Positions 8,382 to 17,431 of a stretch of DNA of 64,000 nucleotides are shown one piece after another (position 1 is the stretch's first letter; the number at the start of each line of letters is the position of its first letter). A program made the translations under genes and the position numbers. Source of the stretch: Spirosoma pollinicola (lineage in GTDB: Bacteria > Bacteroidota > Bacteroidia > Cytophagales > Spirosomataceae); assembly GCF_002831565.1 (NCBI RefSeq), contig NZ_CP025096.1:3325027-3389026 (forward strand), in the 5' to 3' direction. The notes below the pieces were generated by a model. That model saw only the letters and a list, made by a program, of their open reading frames with translations, searched no databases and had not been told where the DNA came from.

Positions 8382-9966
8382 AAAACGGTGTTTCCTGGCT
8401 AGGGTCAGCGTTGCCGAAGTTCGACATGGTATTGGCCTTACTTTTGAAAACACTACCTGCCGATGGGGGCGTTTCGAAGCTACCCAATCCATTCACATCA
8501 GGGGCAAAGCCCTGTGTTGGCACGGGCTCGTAATAGGTGTCGAGATCGCAGAATTTAGTGAATTTATTGATGAACCGGAGTTGGATCGTATCAAGCGAAC
8601 CACTCCGGTTTTTTGCGATAATCACCTCACCGATTCCGGCTGTCGAGTTGCCATTTTCGTCGGCAGTAATGTTATAGTATTCAGGACGATAGAGGAAACA
8701 CACCATATCGGCATCCTGCTCAATAGATCCCGATTCACGAAGGTCGGAAAGCTGTGGTTTTTTATCACCACCACGGGTTTCAACCGCCCGGCTTAACTGC
8801 GACAGGGCAATTACCGGCACGTTCAATTCTTTTGCCAGGTTTTTCAACGCCCGCGAAATCGACGCAATTTCCTGCTCACGGTTACCACCCCGCCCGCCCG
8901 ACGTGTCGCCCGACATTAACTGGAGGTAGTCAATGACGACCATCTGGATATCGTGCTGGGCTTTTAAGCGACGACACTTGGCCCGCAATTCCAGGATGGA
9001 TAGGGCAGGGGTATCGTCAATAAAAATAGGTGCTTCGGTCAATCGCTGAATTTTGTGGTGCAACTGCGTCCACTCATGCGGTGCCAGCGTCCCTTTTCTG
9101 ATTTTCTCTGCATCAATTTCGGCTTCGGCAGAGATTAGACGATTGACAAGCTGCACCGCCGACATCTCAAGGGAGAAAATAGCAACCGGTTTTCCGTGGT
9201 CGACAGCCGCATTTCGCAGGGCACTAACGACAAAAGCGGTTTTTCCCATAGCTGGCCTAGCCGCCAGAATGATCAATTCGGTGGGTTGCCAGCCCGATGT
9301 AACGCGGTCCAGATTGGTAAATCCTGATGGAACGCCAGTCAACCCTTCCTGATTTTTCTTGGTTTCGAGTTCATTAAGTGCCATCCTGACGATGGTACTC
9401 ATGTCGGCGTAGTTCTTCTTGATATTCGATTCCGAAATCTTGAAGAGTGATTGTTCTGTTCGGTCAAGCAGTTCAAAAACGTCGGTAGTATCTTCGTAAG
9501 CGTCGCGCAGAATTGTTGACGACATCGAGATGAGTGCCCGTTTAAGAGCCTGCTCCGACACAATACGAGCGTGATATTCGATGTTGGCCGCCGAATTTAC
9601 CCGGAAAGTAAGTTCGGAAACGAAGCCGCCCCCACCTACCAGTTCGATCTCACCCGTTTTACGGAGCTGCTGCGTAACTGTCAATAAGTCAATTGGGTCG
9701 GAATTGCCAAAAAGCGTCAGAATCGCCTGGTAAATGCGCTGGTGGGCTTCTTTATAAAATGTCTCGGGTTTAAGGATGTCAACAACCGAGGAAAGGGCAT
9801 CCTTTTCAATCATTAACGCTCCTAATACAGCTTCTTCAAGGTCAAGGGCCTGAGGGGGTAATTTGCCAAGACCCGTGTCGAGCCAATGGTTTCCGGCTTG
9901 TTGACGACCTCCGGCAAAGGCCGAAGGTTTACGAAGGTGTTGGTTGGGGCGTGCGTTATTCTCCAT
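8380..9966 (-). CDS. dnaB: Replicative DNA helicase DnaB
   Basis: A 528-residue hexameric helicase that unwinds DNA ahead of the replication fork. The N-terminal primase-binding domain starts near residue 38 (PPQALDLEEAVLGALMIE). The RecA-like domain carries Walker A (ARPAMGKTAF), SLEMSAVQLVNRL, Walker B (VVIDYLQLMSG), SQLSRAVE and the C-terminal RESGSIEQDADMV and IIAKNRSG motifs. The last 45 residues are a non-conserved tail. The ATG at 9966 fits the family. No intein is present. It reads away from the phoH gene. Confidence 0.97.
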   Translation of the reverse strand: MENNARPNQHLRKPSAFAGGRQQAGNHWLDTGLGKLPPQALDLEEAVLGALMIEKDALSSVVDILKPETFYKEAHQRIYQAILTLFGNSDPIDLLTVTQQLRKTGEIELVGGGGFVSELTFRVNSAANIEYHARIVSEQALKRALISMSSTILRDAYEDTTDVFELLDRTEQSLFKISESNIKKNYADMSTIVRMALNELETKKNQEGLTGVPSGFTNLDRVTSGWQPTELIILAARPAMGKTAFVVSALRNAAVDHGKPVAIFSLEMSAVQLVNRLISAEAEIDAEKIRKGTLAPHEWTQLHHKIQRLTEAPIFIDDTPALSILELRAKCRRLKAQHDIQMVVIDYLQLMSGDTSGGRGGNREQEIASISRALKNLAKELNVPVIALSQLSRAVETRGGDKKPQLSDLRESGSIEQDADMVCFLYRPEYYNITADENGNSTAGIGEVIIAKNRSGSLDTIQLRFINKFTKFCDLDTYYEPVPTQGFAPDVNGLGSFETPPSAGSVFKSKANTMSNFGNADPSQETPF

Positions 9967-10326
9967 CTGTTAGTGCAAGTTTACGCAATCTATAGCCCAT
10001 AAGGCAAGCCCCCCTTGCCTGACGTATACCCCTGAGGCCTTCCAAAACGTTCGTAACATTCTGGTAATGTTGATGCTATCGCTGAGAAAAAAAATTCGAT
10101 TATTTAAGCAACGGCCAACGTATAGAATTGCGTACATAGTACAGAAGCTGAGTATAAGCCTGTATGTCAGCAATATATAGATTGTTTGCCACAAAATATC
10201 AGTATGATGCAAAAAAATATCGGTAAATAAGAATCTGAACAGGGTGAATAAATTTTCCACGAAACGCGTTGTAGAAGAAAAGAAATCGCTTACTTTTCGG
10301 AATCACACTTTAACGTAATTCATCGT
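9967..10326. other. Intergenic region between dnaB and phoH
   Basis: This 360-base, AT-rich gap separates divergent genes. A small hairpin (AGGCAAG...CTTGCCT) lies near 10001-10020. TACTTTTC at 10291-10298 is a near match to the -7 box in the right place for phoH. A 96-codon minus-strand frame (9970-10260) looks like chance. I see no RNA gene. Confidence 0.5.
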
Positions 10327-11292
10327 TTGGTCGAAAAAGTCATTACCCTCGATAATGTATCGCTCATCGACTTTCTGGGCGTAGAGAACCACAATATTAA
10401 AGAAGTGGCTGCTGCGTTTCCAATGAGCAAGATTATCTCGCGTGGCAACGAGATTCGTATTAAAGGCACAACGCCTGAAATTAGCCGCATTAGTGATATT
10501 CTGGACTCACTGATGGAACACTATCAGAAATACGGGAAAATTACCCACGAGAACATCCAGAATTACCTCCTTAATAGCGGTATTCCGGTGAGTGGCACGG
10601 GTAGTGTGCCGCCTGTTCCGCCAGATGATGATGAGGTACTGGTGTATGGTACGCGGGGTGTTGTGGTGCGGGCGAAAACTGATAATCAGAAACGCCTGGT
10701 TGAGGCCGCTGAGAAACACGATCTAGTGTTTGCCATTGGCCCGGCGGGAACCGGAAAAACCTATACCGCAGTAGCTATTGCGGTTAGGGCGTTGAAAAAC
10801 AAAGAAGTTAAAAAGATCATTATTACGCGTCCGGCGGTTGAAGCGGGTGAAAACCTGGGCTTTTTGCCAGGGGATTTAAAAGAGAAGATCGACCCGTATC
10901 TACGACCAATTTACGATGCGCTCGATGATATGATTCCGGCTGAAAAACTGAAGTTTTATCAGGAAAATCGAATTATCGAAATCGCACCCCTGGCCTATAT
11001 GCGGGGGCGCACCCTGAACAACGCCTTTATCCTGTTGGATGAAGCGCAAAATACGACCCCTATGCAGATGAAGATGTTTCTGACGCGGATGGGGCCAACA
11101 TCGAAGGCAATTATTACCGGTGACCGTTCGCAGATTGACTTACCAAATCGGCAAAAATCCGGGTTGATTGAGTCGGTGGAAATTTTGAAAAACATCAAGG
11201 GTATTTCATTCGTTGAATTGGATGGCCGCGATGTAGTTCGTCACCGACTTGTTCGCGAAATTATTACTGCATATGATAAAGCAGGTCAATAA
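10327..11292 (+). CDS. PhoH family ATPase
   Basis: A 321-residue cytoplasmic P-loop protein. An N-terminal KH-like part (about 1-100) precedes the PhoH ATPase domain with Walker A GPAGTGKTY near residue 140, ITRPAVEAGENLGFLPGDL, YMRGRTLNNAFILLDEAQNT (Walker B) and ITGDRSQIDLP. PhoH proteins are linked to RNA metabolism and often to ybeY, but their exact role is unsettled. No ATG fits; the TTG at 10327 gives LVEKVITLDN, where homologues usually begin. The frame stays open upstream to 10252 without an ATG or GTG. The peptidase gene overlaps its end by 20 bases. Confidence 0.92.
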   Translation: MVEKVITLDNVSLIDFLGVENHNIKEVAAAFPMSKIISRGNEIRIKGTTPEISRISDILDSLMEHYQKYGKITHENIQNYLLNSGIPVSGTGSVPPVPPDDDEVLVYGTRGVVVRAKTDNQKRLVEAAEKHDLVFAIGPAGTGKTYTAVAIAVRALKNKEVKKIIITRPAVEAGENLGFLPGDLKEKIDPYLRPIYDALDDMIPAEKLKFYQENRIIEIAPLAYMRGRTLNNAFILLDEAQNTTPMQMKMFLTRMGPTSKAIITGDRSQIDLPNRQKSGLIESVEILKNIKGISFVELDGRDVVRHRLVREIITAYDKAGQ

Positions 11293-12637
11293 TAACCTGA
11301 TCCTAAATAAACGAACCGGCTGGCGTTGGCTGGCCGGTTCGTTTTTATCTTTACTAACCCTTGTTGGCTGGGCGCAGACGTCTAATGAGAGCCTTGTTAA
11401 TCGCTGTGGTGTAGTAGATCATGAGCGGATTCTACAGCAGCGTAACCCCAATCGTCTGCGGCAACTGAACGAATTAAACAGGTTGGTTCAGCAGGCCGAA
11501 ACCAACCAAAAGTCGCTTCGGCTGGCCGTTGATTCTACAGTTTACCGAATCCCGGTTGTGGTTCACGTGGTTCATAGCAATGCGTCCAATACGATTGGCG
11601 GAACAAATAATGTCAACATCTCGGATGAGCAGATCATATCGCAGATTCAGGTTCTAAACGAAGATTACCGTCGTAAGGCTGGCACAAATGGATTTAATAC
11701 GAGCCCGATTGGTACCGATGCCCGTATTGAATTCTACCTGGCCACAGCCGATCCCGACGGGAAGGTGACAACAGGTATCACGCGGAATTATTATGCTCAG
11801 AAAACATCGTTCAACGTGTTTAATGACGATGTTCTACTCTCTCAAATTGCTTATTGGCCCAGCAACCGGTATCTGAATATCTGGGTCACAAGAATTGATA
11901 CTTACATTGGCTATACGCAGTTTCCGACAATGGCCGATACCCTTAAGGGATTACCCGTCTCATCGAATGAGTTTACCGATGGTACAATTATTGATTATCG
12001 GTATTTTGGTCGCCAAGTCGGGACGGTAAATAAGTCGTCATTATATGCGCTGGGCCGGACGGCTACTCATGAAATTGGCCACTGGCTGGGGCTACTTCAT
12101 ACCTGGGGTGATGGTAATGGCTGTAATGACGATTATGTGGCCGATACACCTCCAACCGCAGATCGGTCGGATGTTTCGCAGTTGCTTACCTGTAAGCAAA
12201 CTTATTCGACTTGTGTCAATGGTGTGCAAACGCGCGATCTTATCGAAGATTACATGAACTACTGGCCCGATGCCTGCATGAATCTATTTACTGCTGGACA
12301 GGTTTCCCGGATGCGATTGGTGATGACCCTGAGCCCCCGGCGGGCTCAGTTACTTAAATCGGTTGCCTCGCCCCTGGCCGAAACAGAGGCACTGACAGTG
12401 AATGTGTATCCGAATCCAGCCTCAACTGACCCTTCGGTTGATGTACAGCTGAAGGGTTTTCAATCCTTCAGTATCGACCTTTTTGATGCTGCCGGGCGTC
12501 AGTTGAGAACTTATTCGTATACCGATGCCCCAAGTACACATGTCAATTTATCTGTAACCGGATTAGCATCAGGAGTTTATATTGTTCGGGTTAAGACCGG
12601 TAGCGAAGTCGCGAGCAAGCGCTTGCTGGTGCAATAA
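11273..12637 (+). CDS. Secreted zinc metallopeptidase, pappalysin type (M43), with type IX sorting domain
   Basis: A 454-residue exported peptidase. A signal peptide ends near GWAQT. The catalytic domain carries the M43/M12-like zinc motif HEIGHWLGLLHTWG near residue 266, followed by the Cys-rich DDYVADTPP segment and DYMNYWPDACMNLFTAGQ, which contains the Met-turn. The C-terminus VYPNPAS...GVYIVRVKTGSEVASKRLLVQ is a typical Por/type IX secretion sorting domain, so the protein is probably released or attached to the cell surface. I start at the ATG at 11273; the TTG at 11249 lies deeper inside phoH. Confidence 0.93.
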   Translation: MIKQVNNNLILNKRTGWRWLAGSFLSLLTLVGWAQTSNESLVNRCGVVDHERILQQRNPNRLRQLNELNRLVQQAETNQKSLRLAVDSTVYRIPVVVHVVHSNASNTIGGTNNVNISDEQIISQIQVLNEDYRRKAGTNGFNTSPIGTDARIEFYLATADPDGKVTTGITRNYYAQKTSFNVFNDDVLLSQIAYWPSNRYLNIWVTRIDTYIGYTQFPTMADTLKGLPVSSNEFTDGTIIDYRYFGRQVGTVNKSSLYALGRTATHEIGHWLGLLHTWGDGNGCNDDYVADTPPTADRSDVSQLLTCKQTYSTCVNGVQTRDLIEDYMNYWPDACMNLFTAGQVSRMRLVMTLSPRRAQLLKSVASPLAETEALTVNVYPNPASTDPSVDVQLKGFQSFSIDLFDAAGRQLRTYSYTDAPSTHVNLSVTGLASGVYIVRVKTGSEVASKRLLVQ

Positions 12638-12670
12638 ATAAAGCCGATAAAATCCAGCTTTGGATGTAAA

Positions 12671-12694
12671 TTGACGGGTTTTCACCCGCCCTAC
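12671..12694. repeat. Single REP-like hairpin before the GNAT gene
   Basis: CGGGT-TTTC-ACCCG (12675-12688) sits in the context TTGACGGGTTTTCACCCGCC, ending 9 bases before the GNAT start. It has the same short stem and tetraloop style as the REP doublets elsewhere in the window. Confidence 0.45.
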
Positions 12695-12697
12695 TTT

Positions 12698-13150
12698 ATG
12701 ATTGACGTTTTACCCATTTCAAACCCTGCCGACCTTGAAGCGGCCTTTGCCATCCGCCAAAATGTATTTGTCGATGAACAGCACGTGGATGCCCGCGAAG
12801 AATACGATGAATTTGAAGAAACAAGTACCCATTTTCTGGCTCGTGCAGACGGCACGCCCTGCGGTACTGCCCGCTGGCGACGAACATCTAACGGTGTTAA
12901 GTTAGAACGCTTTGCTGTATTGGCCGATTTTCGGGGACAAGGCGTTGGCAAGGCACTTGTGAAGGCGGTCCTTGACGATGTATTCAGTCAGCAACCTGAA
13001 CCCATTGAACGAATTTATCTTCATGCGCAGGTAACAGCCATGCCGCTCTATGCCGGGTTTGGGTTCATACCGGTTGGCCCGATGTTTGAAGAGGCTGGTA
13101 TTCAGCATTATAAAATGGTGTTGCCCGGCTCTGCGTATTCGAAGGAATGA
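12698..13150 (+). CDS. GNAT family N-acetyltransferase
   Basis: A 150-residue acyl-CoA transferase of the ElaA/YjcF type. It shows AFAIRQNVFVDEQHVDAREE at the N-terminus, GTARWR, and the acetyl-CoA loop LADFRGQGVGKALVKAVL, then LHAQVTAMPLYAGFGF. The acceptor is unknown. I start at the ATG at 12698; the TTG at 12671 would translate the hairpin just upstream. Its stop overlaps the comEC start by four bases (ATGA), so the two are co-transcribed and probably translationally coupled. Confidence 0.9.
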   Translation: MIDVLPISNPADLEAAFAIRQNVFVDEQHVDAREEYDEFEETSTHFLARADGTPCGTARWRRTSNGVKLERFAVLADFRGQGVGKALVKAVLDDVFSQQPEPIERIYLHAQVTAMPLYAGFGFIPVGPMFEEAGIQHYKMVLPGSAYSKE

Positions 13151-15273
13151 AAGGGAACCCTTTTGTTCGGTATGCTGCTGCCCTAATCGCGGGCATTTGT
13201 TTATATGTGTGGCAACCCGATAGGGCAGAACTCCCACTAGTTGTATTGGTGGGAGGGGTTGCTTTATTCACCTGGGGTATATACAAGCGACTTGGTGAAC
13301 AAATCAAGCCAATTCAGGTATCGTCGGGAATAGGTGGATTGTTTATACTGGTAGCACTCGGCTGGGCCATAACCTATCAACATACGGCGCTAAACCAGCC
13401 CGCTTCTATCGTTCATCTTTCAGATACTCTTCGCGCCTATGAGGGCGTTGTGGTAACACAGCCCGAAGAGCGAGCCAAAACTTTTCGCGTTGAAGTAGCC
13501 ATTCTGCGGGGAAAATGGGGAAACCAAGTAAAAGACTGGCAATCACTAAGTGGACGGGTTATTGTCTATCTGGATAAAGCGGGTCAATCCATGCCACGTT
13601 ATGGTGAAGTCTGGCTGGTTTCCGGCTCCCCCCGAACCATTGACCCACCCCTGAACCCCGGCGAGTTCAATTACAAACGTTACCTGAGCTATCGGAGTAT
13701 CTACCATCAGCAATACCTGCGGCCATTTAATCGAACGGTGCTTGGTGTTGACCCTCCCAGCCGGATTACCAACCTTGCCACACAGGTTAACCGCTGGGCC
13801 GATAGTGTCTTTACCCATCAGGTTGGCAGTCGTGCCGAATATGGCATTGTGAACGCCATGATTTTGGGTGTGCGCGATGATCTGGATACCGAGTTGTACC
13901 GGGCCTATTCGACAGCAGGAGCTGTGCATATTCTGTCGGTATCCGGCCTTCACGTTGGTATACTGTTCGCGGTATTGACCTATCTACTAAGTTTTCTCAT
14001 CAAGCGGCCGAAGGGTAAAATCCTGATGGCGGTTATACAACTAGCGATTCTGTGGTTCTACGCCCTTGTTACGGGCTTTTCGCCACCGGTACTTCGGTCG
14101 GCGGCTATGTTCTCGATACTTATTATCGCTAATGCGTCGGGGCGTCAGCAGCAGTTAACAAATACCCTGGGCGCGTCCGCTTTTTTCATTCTTTGTTTTG
14201 ACCCGTATGCGTTGTTTTCGGCAGGCTTTCAATTGTCTTATCTGGCAGTAGCAGGCATTGGTGCCTGGCAGTCATCGCTTTATCAATCGTTGACATTTCG
14301 TTACAGATGGACGAATAAACTCTGGGAGTTAACCGCAGTGGCTATTGTCGCTCAATTGATTACGTTTCCACTAGGTGTATTTTATTTTCACCAGTTTCCA
14401 ACTTACTTCTTTCTGGCAAACCCTATTGTAATTGTCATGTCGGAGTTGTTACTGCCCTTGGCTATGGCTACACTGGCCTTTAGTTGGGTGCCATTTCTGA
14501 ATGATAGTCTTGGCTGGCTATTGCACAAAGCAGCCTGGATGCTAAACTATGCCGTTACGCAAACGGGGCAGCTTCCTGGTGCAGCCTGGGATGGCCTGTG
14601 GGTTTCCCAATCAGCAATGGGCCTGATCTACGCTATTATTTTTTGTGGAATTACACTATTGCTAACCCGGCAACGGGTTTACATCTGGGCCACCTGCGTG
14701 GCAGCCTTGTTGCTGGCAGGAGAAATTATCTGGAGTGACTATCAACAAGCGCATCAACAACGACTGGCCGTTCATTTCTTACCCCACCGGACGGCGGTTA
14801 GTCTTACCAACGGGCATCGAAGTCTGTTGTTTACCGACCTTGATAGTGCCGATACACGCTCCTATGACTTCTACCTGAAAAATACCTTCGGCTTATGGGG
14901 CGTTTCAGATTTAGCGACGATCAACGCAACGACAAACAGCGGCACGTCCAATTCTATGAAACAACTCCCTGTTTTTTATCAAACCCGTGACTATGCTTTA
15001 GGGGTATGGCAGGGCAAGACGTTGTTGGTGGTGAATAAACTAACAGGACCGAATCACTGGCGATTACCCGCTGTGGTAGACTACCTGATTATTCGTCGGA
15101 ATGCGTTACGCGAATGGGGTCAATTGAACGGTAGAGTAGTGGCTCGGCATATTATTTTCGATGATTCAAATAAAACGCCATTGACAGACAAGTTACTGGC
15201 AGAAGCTAAAGGTCTCGGAATTACCTGTTATTCAGTTCGTCAAATGGGGGCGTATGTAGCTGATTTGAAATGA
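13147..15273 (+). CDS. comEC: ComEC/Rec2 DNA uptake channel protein
   Basis: A 708-residue inner-membrane protein expected to carry single-stranded DNA into the cytoplasm during natural transformation. N-terminal membrane segments (residues 1-80) precede an OB-like DUF4131 domain (about 90-200). The competence domain starts at NAMILGVRDDLDTELYRAYS and has the family signature VHILSVSGLHVGILFAVLTY near residue 265, followed by about eight membrane segments. The last 150 residues are a short, degenerate remnant of the metallo-beta-lactamase domain without its His motif, as is common in this phylum. Other competence genes are not in the window. Confidence 0.92.
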   Translation: MKGNPFVRYAAALIAGICLYVWQPDRAELPLVVLVGGVALFTWGIYKRLGEQIKPIQVSSGIGGLFILVALGWAITYQHTALNQPASIVHLSDTLRAYEGVVVTQPEERAKTFRVEVAILRGKWGNQVKDWQSLSGRVIVYLDKAGQSMPRYGEVWLVSGSPRTIDPPLNPGEFNYKRYLSYRSIYHQQYLRPFNRTVLGVDPPSRITNLATQVNRWADSVFTHQVGSRAEYGIVNAMILGVRDDLDTELYRAYSTAGAVHILSVSGLHVGILFAVLTYLLSFLIKRPKGKILMAVIQLAILWFYALVTGFSPPVLRSAAMFSILIIANASGRQQQLTNTLGASAFFILCFDPYALFSAGFQLSYLAVAGIGAWQSSLYQSLTFRYRWTNKLWELTAVAIVAQLITFPLGVFYFHQFPTYFFLANPIVIVMSELLLPLAMATLAFSWVPFLNDSLGWLLHKAAWMLNYAVTQTGQLPGAAWDGLWVSQSAMGLIYAIIFCGITLLLTRQRVYIWATCVAALLLAGEIIWSDYQQAHQQRLAVHFLPHRTAVSLTNGHRSLLFTDLDSADTRSYDFYLKNTFGLWGVSDLATINATTNSGTSNSMKQLPVFYQTRDYALGVWQGKTLLVVNKLTGPNHWRLPAVVDYLIIRRNALREWGQLNGRVVARHIIFDDSNKTPLTDKLLAEAKGLGITCYSVRQMGAYVADLK

Positions 15274-15366
15274 TTTTGCCTCGATTTCTAATTAGCGGGT
15301 TTTAATTCGTCAAAAGTCAGGATATGTCTAAATATCGCGTTCTGAAAAAGAGGCAAAATCGACTAC

Positions 15367-15420
15367 ATGCCTAACAGAAAAGCCCCTTAGAATGCTATAA
15401 GGGGCTTTTCTGTTAGGCAT
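15367..15420. terminator. Bidirectional terminator between comEC and cysN
   Basis: Perfect 23-bp arms (15367-15389 and 15398-15420) surround an 8-base loop. The stem includes AAAAGCCCCTTA / TAAGGGGCTTTT, giving a GC-rich stem with A/T flanks on both sides. It lies between convergent genes. Confidence 0.85.
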
Positions 15421-15430
15421 ATATGAAGGT

Positions 15431-16681
15431 TTACGCTTCGCCGATCAGCATTAACGCACCTACCGTTACGTTCGAGGTTTCGTCGATCAGGATAGCGCCC
15501 CCCGATGCACGGTTTGTAGCATAAGGGTCGAAACTGATGGGTTGGGCTGTGCGTATAACTACTTTGGCCAGATCGTTCAGCCTTAATTGGTCTACACCTT
15601 CAATCTGTTCGTAAGTGTTCACGTTCAATTGGTAGGCAATTTCACGGATCGAACAACGGGTACGGAAGGTGCCCACCTGTAACACATATTTATTACCTGC
15701 TTTAAGCTCCTTTGAATCCATCCAGCACAACATACCGTCAACGGTTTGGCTGCTGATGGGCTGGTTATCCGAACGAACAATCAGATCACCCCGGCTAATG
15801 TCGACATCGGTAGCCAGATGCAATACGACCGACATCGGCGTAGTGGCTTCTTCCAGATGCGTTTCGGCGATTTCGATGGCATCGATGGTCGAGGTTTCGC
15901 CCGAAGGGAACACCGTTATTGAATCACCCTTGCGGAATTGGCCACTCGTGATTTTACCCGCATAGCCCCGATAGTCGTGTAACTCGGCGGTTTGTGGCCG
16001 AATAACATACTGCACCGGGAAACGTCCCTGTATCTGGTTGGCGTTGTCGTCAATCTCAACTGTTTCTAAATGCTCAAGCAGCGTTTGTCCCTCATACCAG
16101 GGCATGGTCGTAGACCGGTCAACGACGTTATCGCCATCGAGCGCACTCATCGGAATATAAGTAACCTGCTTAACATTCAGCTTTTGGGCAAGCTCGGCAT
16201 AATGAATGCAAATGTCAGAAAACACGTCCTGCGAGTAATCGACAAGGTCCATTTTGTTGACCGCCACCACAATGTGCGGGATACCCAGAAGGGAAGCAAT
16301 CAGCGAGTGCCGACGTGTTTGTTCAGCTACGCCGTGCCGGGCATCGACCAGGACAATGGCCAACTGACAGTTCGATGCGCCCGTTACCATGTTGCGGGTA
16401 TATTGCGTGTGCCCAGGGGCATCCACGATAATAAACTTGCGGGCCGGTGTCTGGAAATAGCGATAGGCTACATCAATCGTGATACCCTGTTCGCGTTCGG
16501 AACGAAGACCATCTGTCAGTAAAGCCAAGTCAATCTCTCCATCGTCGCGGCTTTTGCTGGCGCGTTCAATGGCTTCCAACTGATCGGCCAGGATGGATTT
16601 TGAATCGTAAAGAAGCCGCCCTATAAGCGTGCTTTTGCCGTCGTCAACAGACCCGGCTGTTATAAATCGTAAAAGATCCAT
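15431..16681 (-). CDS. cysN: Sulfate adenylyltransferase subunit 1 (GTPase subunit)
   Basis: A 416-residue elongation-factor-like GTPase. With CysD it makes APS from sulfate and ATP, using GTP hydrolysis to drive the reaction. Motifs are the P-loop GSVDDGKSTLIGRLLYD at residues 10-26, REQGITIDVAYRYF, DAPGHTQYTRNM, and NKMD. Length fits a CysN without a fused CysC kinase, so no PAPS-forming activity is encoded here. It is the last gene of the sulfur cluster but is separated from cysD by 750 bases containing a dead toxin-antitoxin pair. No promoter box was evident in the remaining spacer. Confidence 0.95.
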   Translation of the reverse strand: MDLLRFITAGSVDDGKSTLIGRLLYDSKSILADQLEAIERASKSRDDGEIDLALLTDGLRSEREQGITIDVAYRYFQTPARKFIIVDAPGHTQYTRNMVTGASNCQLAIVLVDARHGVAEQTRRHSLIASLLGIPHIVVAVNKMDLVDYSQDVFSDICIHYAELAQKLNVKQVTYIPMSALDGDNVVDRSTTMPWYEGQTLLEHLETVEIDDNANQIQGRFPVQYVIRPQTAELHDYRGYAGKITSGQFRKGDSITVFPSGETSTIDAIEIAETHLEEATTPMSVVLHLATDVDISRGDLIVRSDNQPISSQTVDGMLCWMDSKELKAGNKYVLQVGTFRTRCSIREIAYQLNVNTYEQIEGVDQLRLNDLAKVVIRTAQPISFDPYATNRASGGAILIDETSNVTVGALMLIGEA

Positions 16682-17125
16682 TTAGTGAATGTTCGTGAAG
16701 TCGATATGCCGAAAGAAATTGCTTTGTTTCGACAAATCGTACTCTTTTTGATTGAAATTTCCCTGTTTCAGTTCAGTTTGTATGACAAGTTCCATTTCCA
16801 GTTTGACCATCGGAATATGCTATGAAATAGTTACGAAGACGATCAGCTTATCAATTCCTACATAATCGTGGGCCACCACGTTGCGAAGTGCTTTGATAGT
16901 TTGCCAGGGAATATGGGGGTAACGTTGTTTTGTGTCATCGCTGATTCGATTGACCTGTTCACCAATATGTAATAATTATAGCAGACAGGCATTGAAATCT
17001 TTCTGATCGTTGGCATCGAAGAAAACAAAGGGGTCATTGTAGCCAACAGCGTACAAATTGATTTTTCCAATTCCTTCCTGAATTCGCAAACAATAGACTA
17101 AATCTGTTTTAAGACTGGGTTGCAT
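16682..17125 (-). pseudogene. HepT-like (DUF86) toxin gene disrupted by nonsense codons
   Basis: The frame from the ATG at 17125 runs without indels to 16682, but has TAA at 16976-16978 (codon 50) and TAG at 16820-16822 (codon 102). Ignoring these, it reads as HepT: LLHIGEQVNRIS, YPHIPWQTIKALRN, and the RNase motif RNVVAHDY (R-x4-H-x-Y), then GIDKLIVFVTIS and HIP. HepT proteins are RNases neutralised by a partner MNT nucleotidyltransferase. Normal HepT is about 110-140 residues, so the true end may lie before 16682. The first stop removes the catalytic motif, so the gene should be dead. It overlaps the MNT pseudogene by 17 bases. Confidence 0.8.
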
Positions 17126-17399
17126 AGCGAACATCAGCTAAAGCACGGTGCAAAATGATTGGCTCCGCATAGTCTTTCAGCATTAAATCTATGGGTATAT
17201 TCAGGTCAGTCTGCAATGTTTCCCGCAGGGCGATAAGTTGTTTATAGGGAATCTCTTCGTCAATCAGTTAGTCAATATCCCGGTAAGATTCTCCCCGCAC
17301 AAAGGAGCCAAAGACGCCAATACGGGTTAAGCCAAATCGGTCGAAAACCTGACTCTCACGTAAGTAGGATTGTAAAGATTGAAAGTCGTTTACCGGCAT
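17109..17399 (-). pseudogene. MNT-type nucleotidyltransferase (antitoxin) gene with an internal stop
   Basis: A 96-codon frame from the ATG at 17399 is interrupted only by TAA at 17268-17270 (codon 44). The protein would read RIGVFGSFVRGESYRDID, stop, LIDEEIPYKQLIALRE, ending in HRALADVRYATQS. GSFxRGxxxxxxDID is the minimal nucleotidyltransferase signature, and the stop sits exactly where DIDxLI normally continues, so one substitution in a Leu or similar codon explains it. MntA antitoxins AMPylate or pair with HepT. It lies 33 bases after the cysD stop on the same strand, inside the sulfur cluster. Confidence 0.82.
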
Positions 17400-17431
17400 A
17401 ATCCTGGTGGTTAATGTCAACAGAAGCTACA

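Noticed and set aside
9970..10260. 96-codon minus-strand gene before dnaB
   Set aside because: No recognisable domain, odd composition rich in Ile, Leu and Tyr as expected for chance translation of AT-rich DNA, and it would occupy the promoter region.
14730..15273. Truncated comEC lacking its hydrolase domain
   Set aside because: The C-terminal domain is short and lacks the His motif, but this is common for ComEC in Bacteroidota and the reading frame ends normally before a terminator.
16858..17070. Small 70-codon minus-strand gene
   Set aside because: It is an alternative frame across the HepT pseudogene; the protein signature (IPWQ, RNVVAHDY) lies in the other frame.
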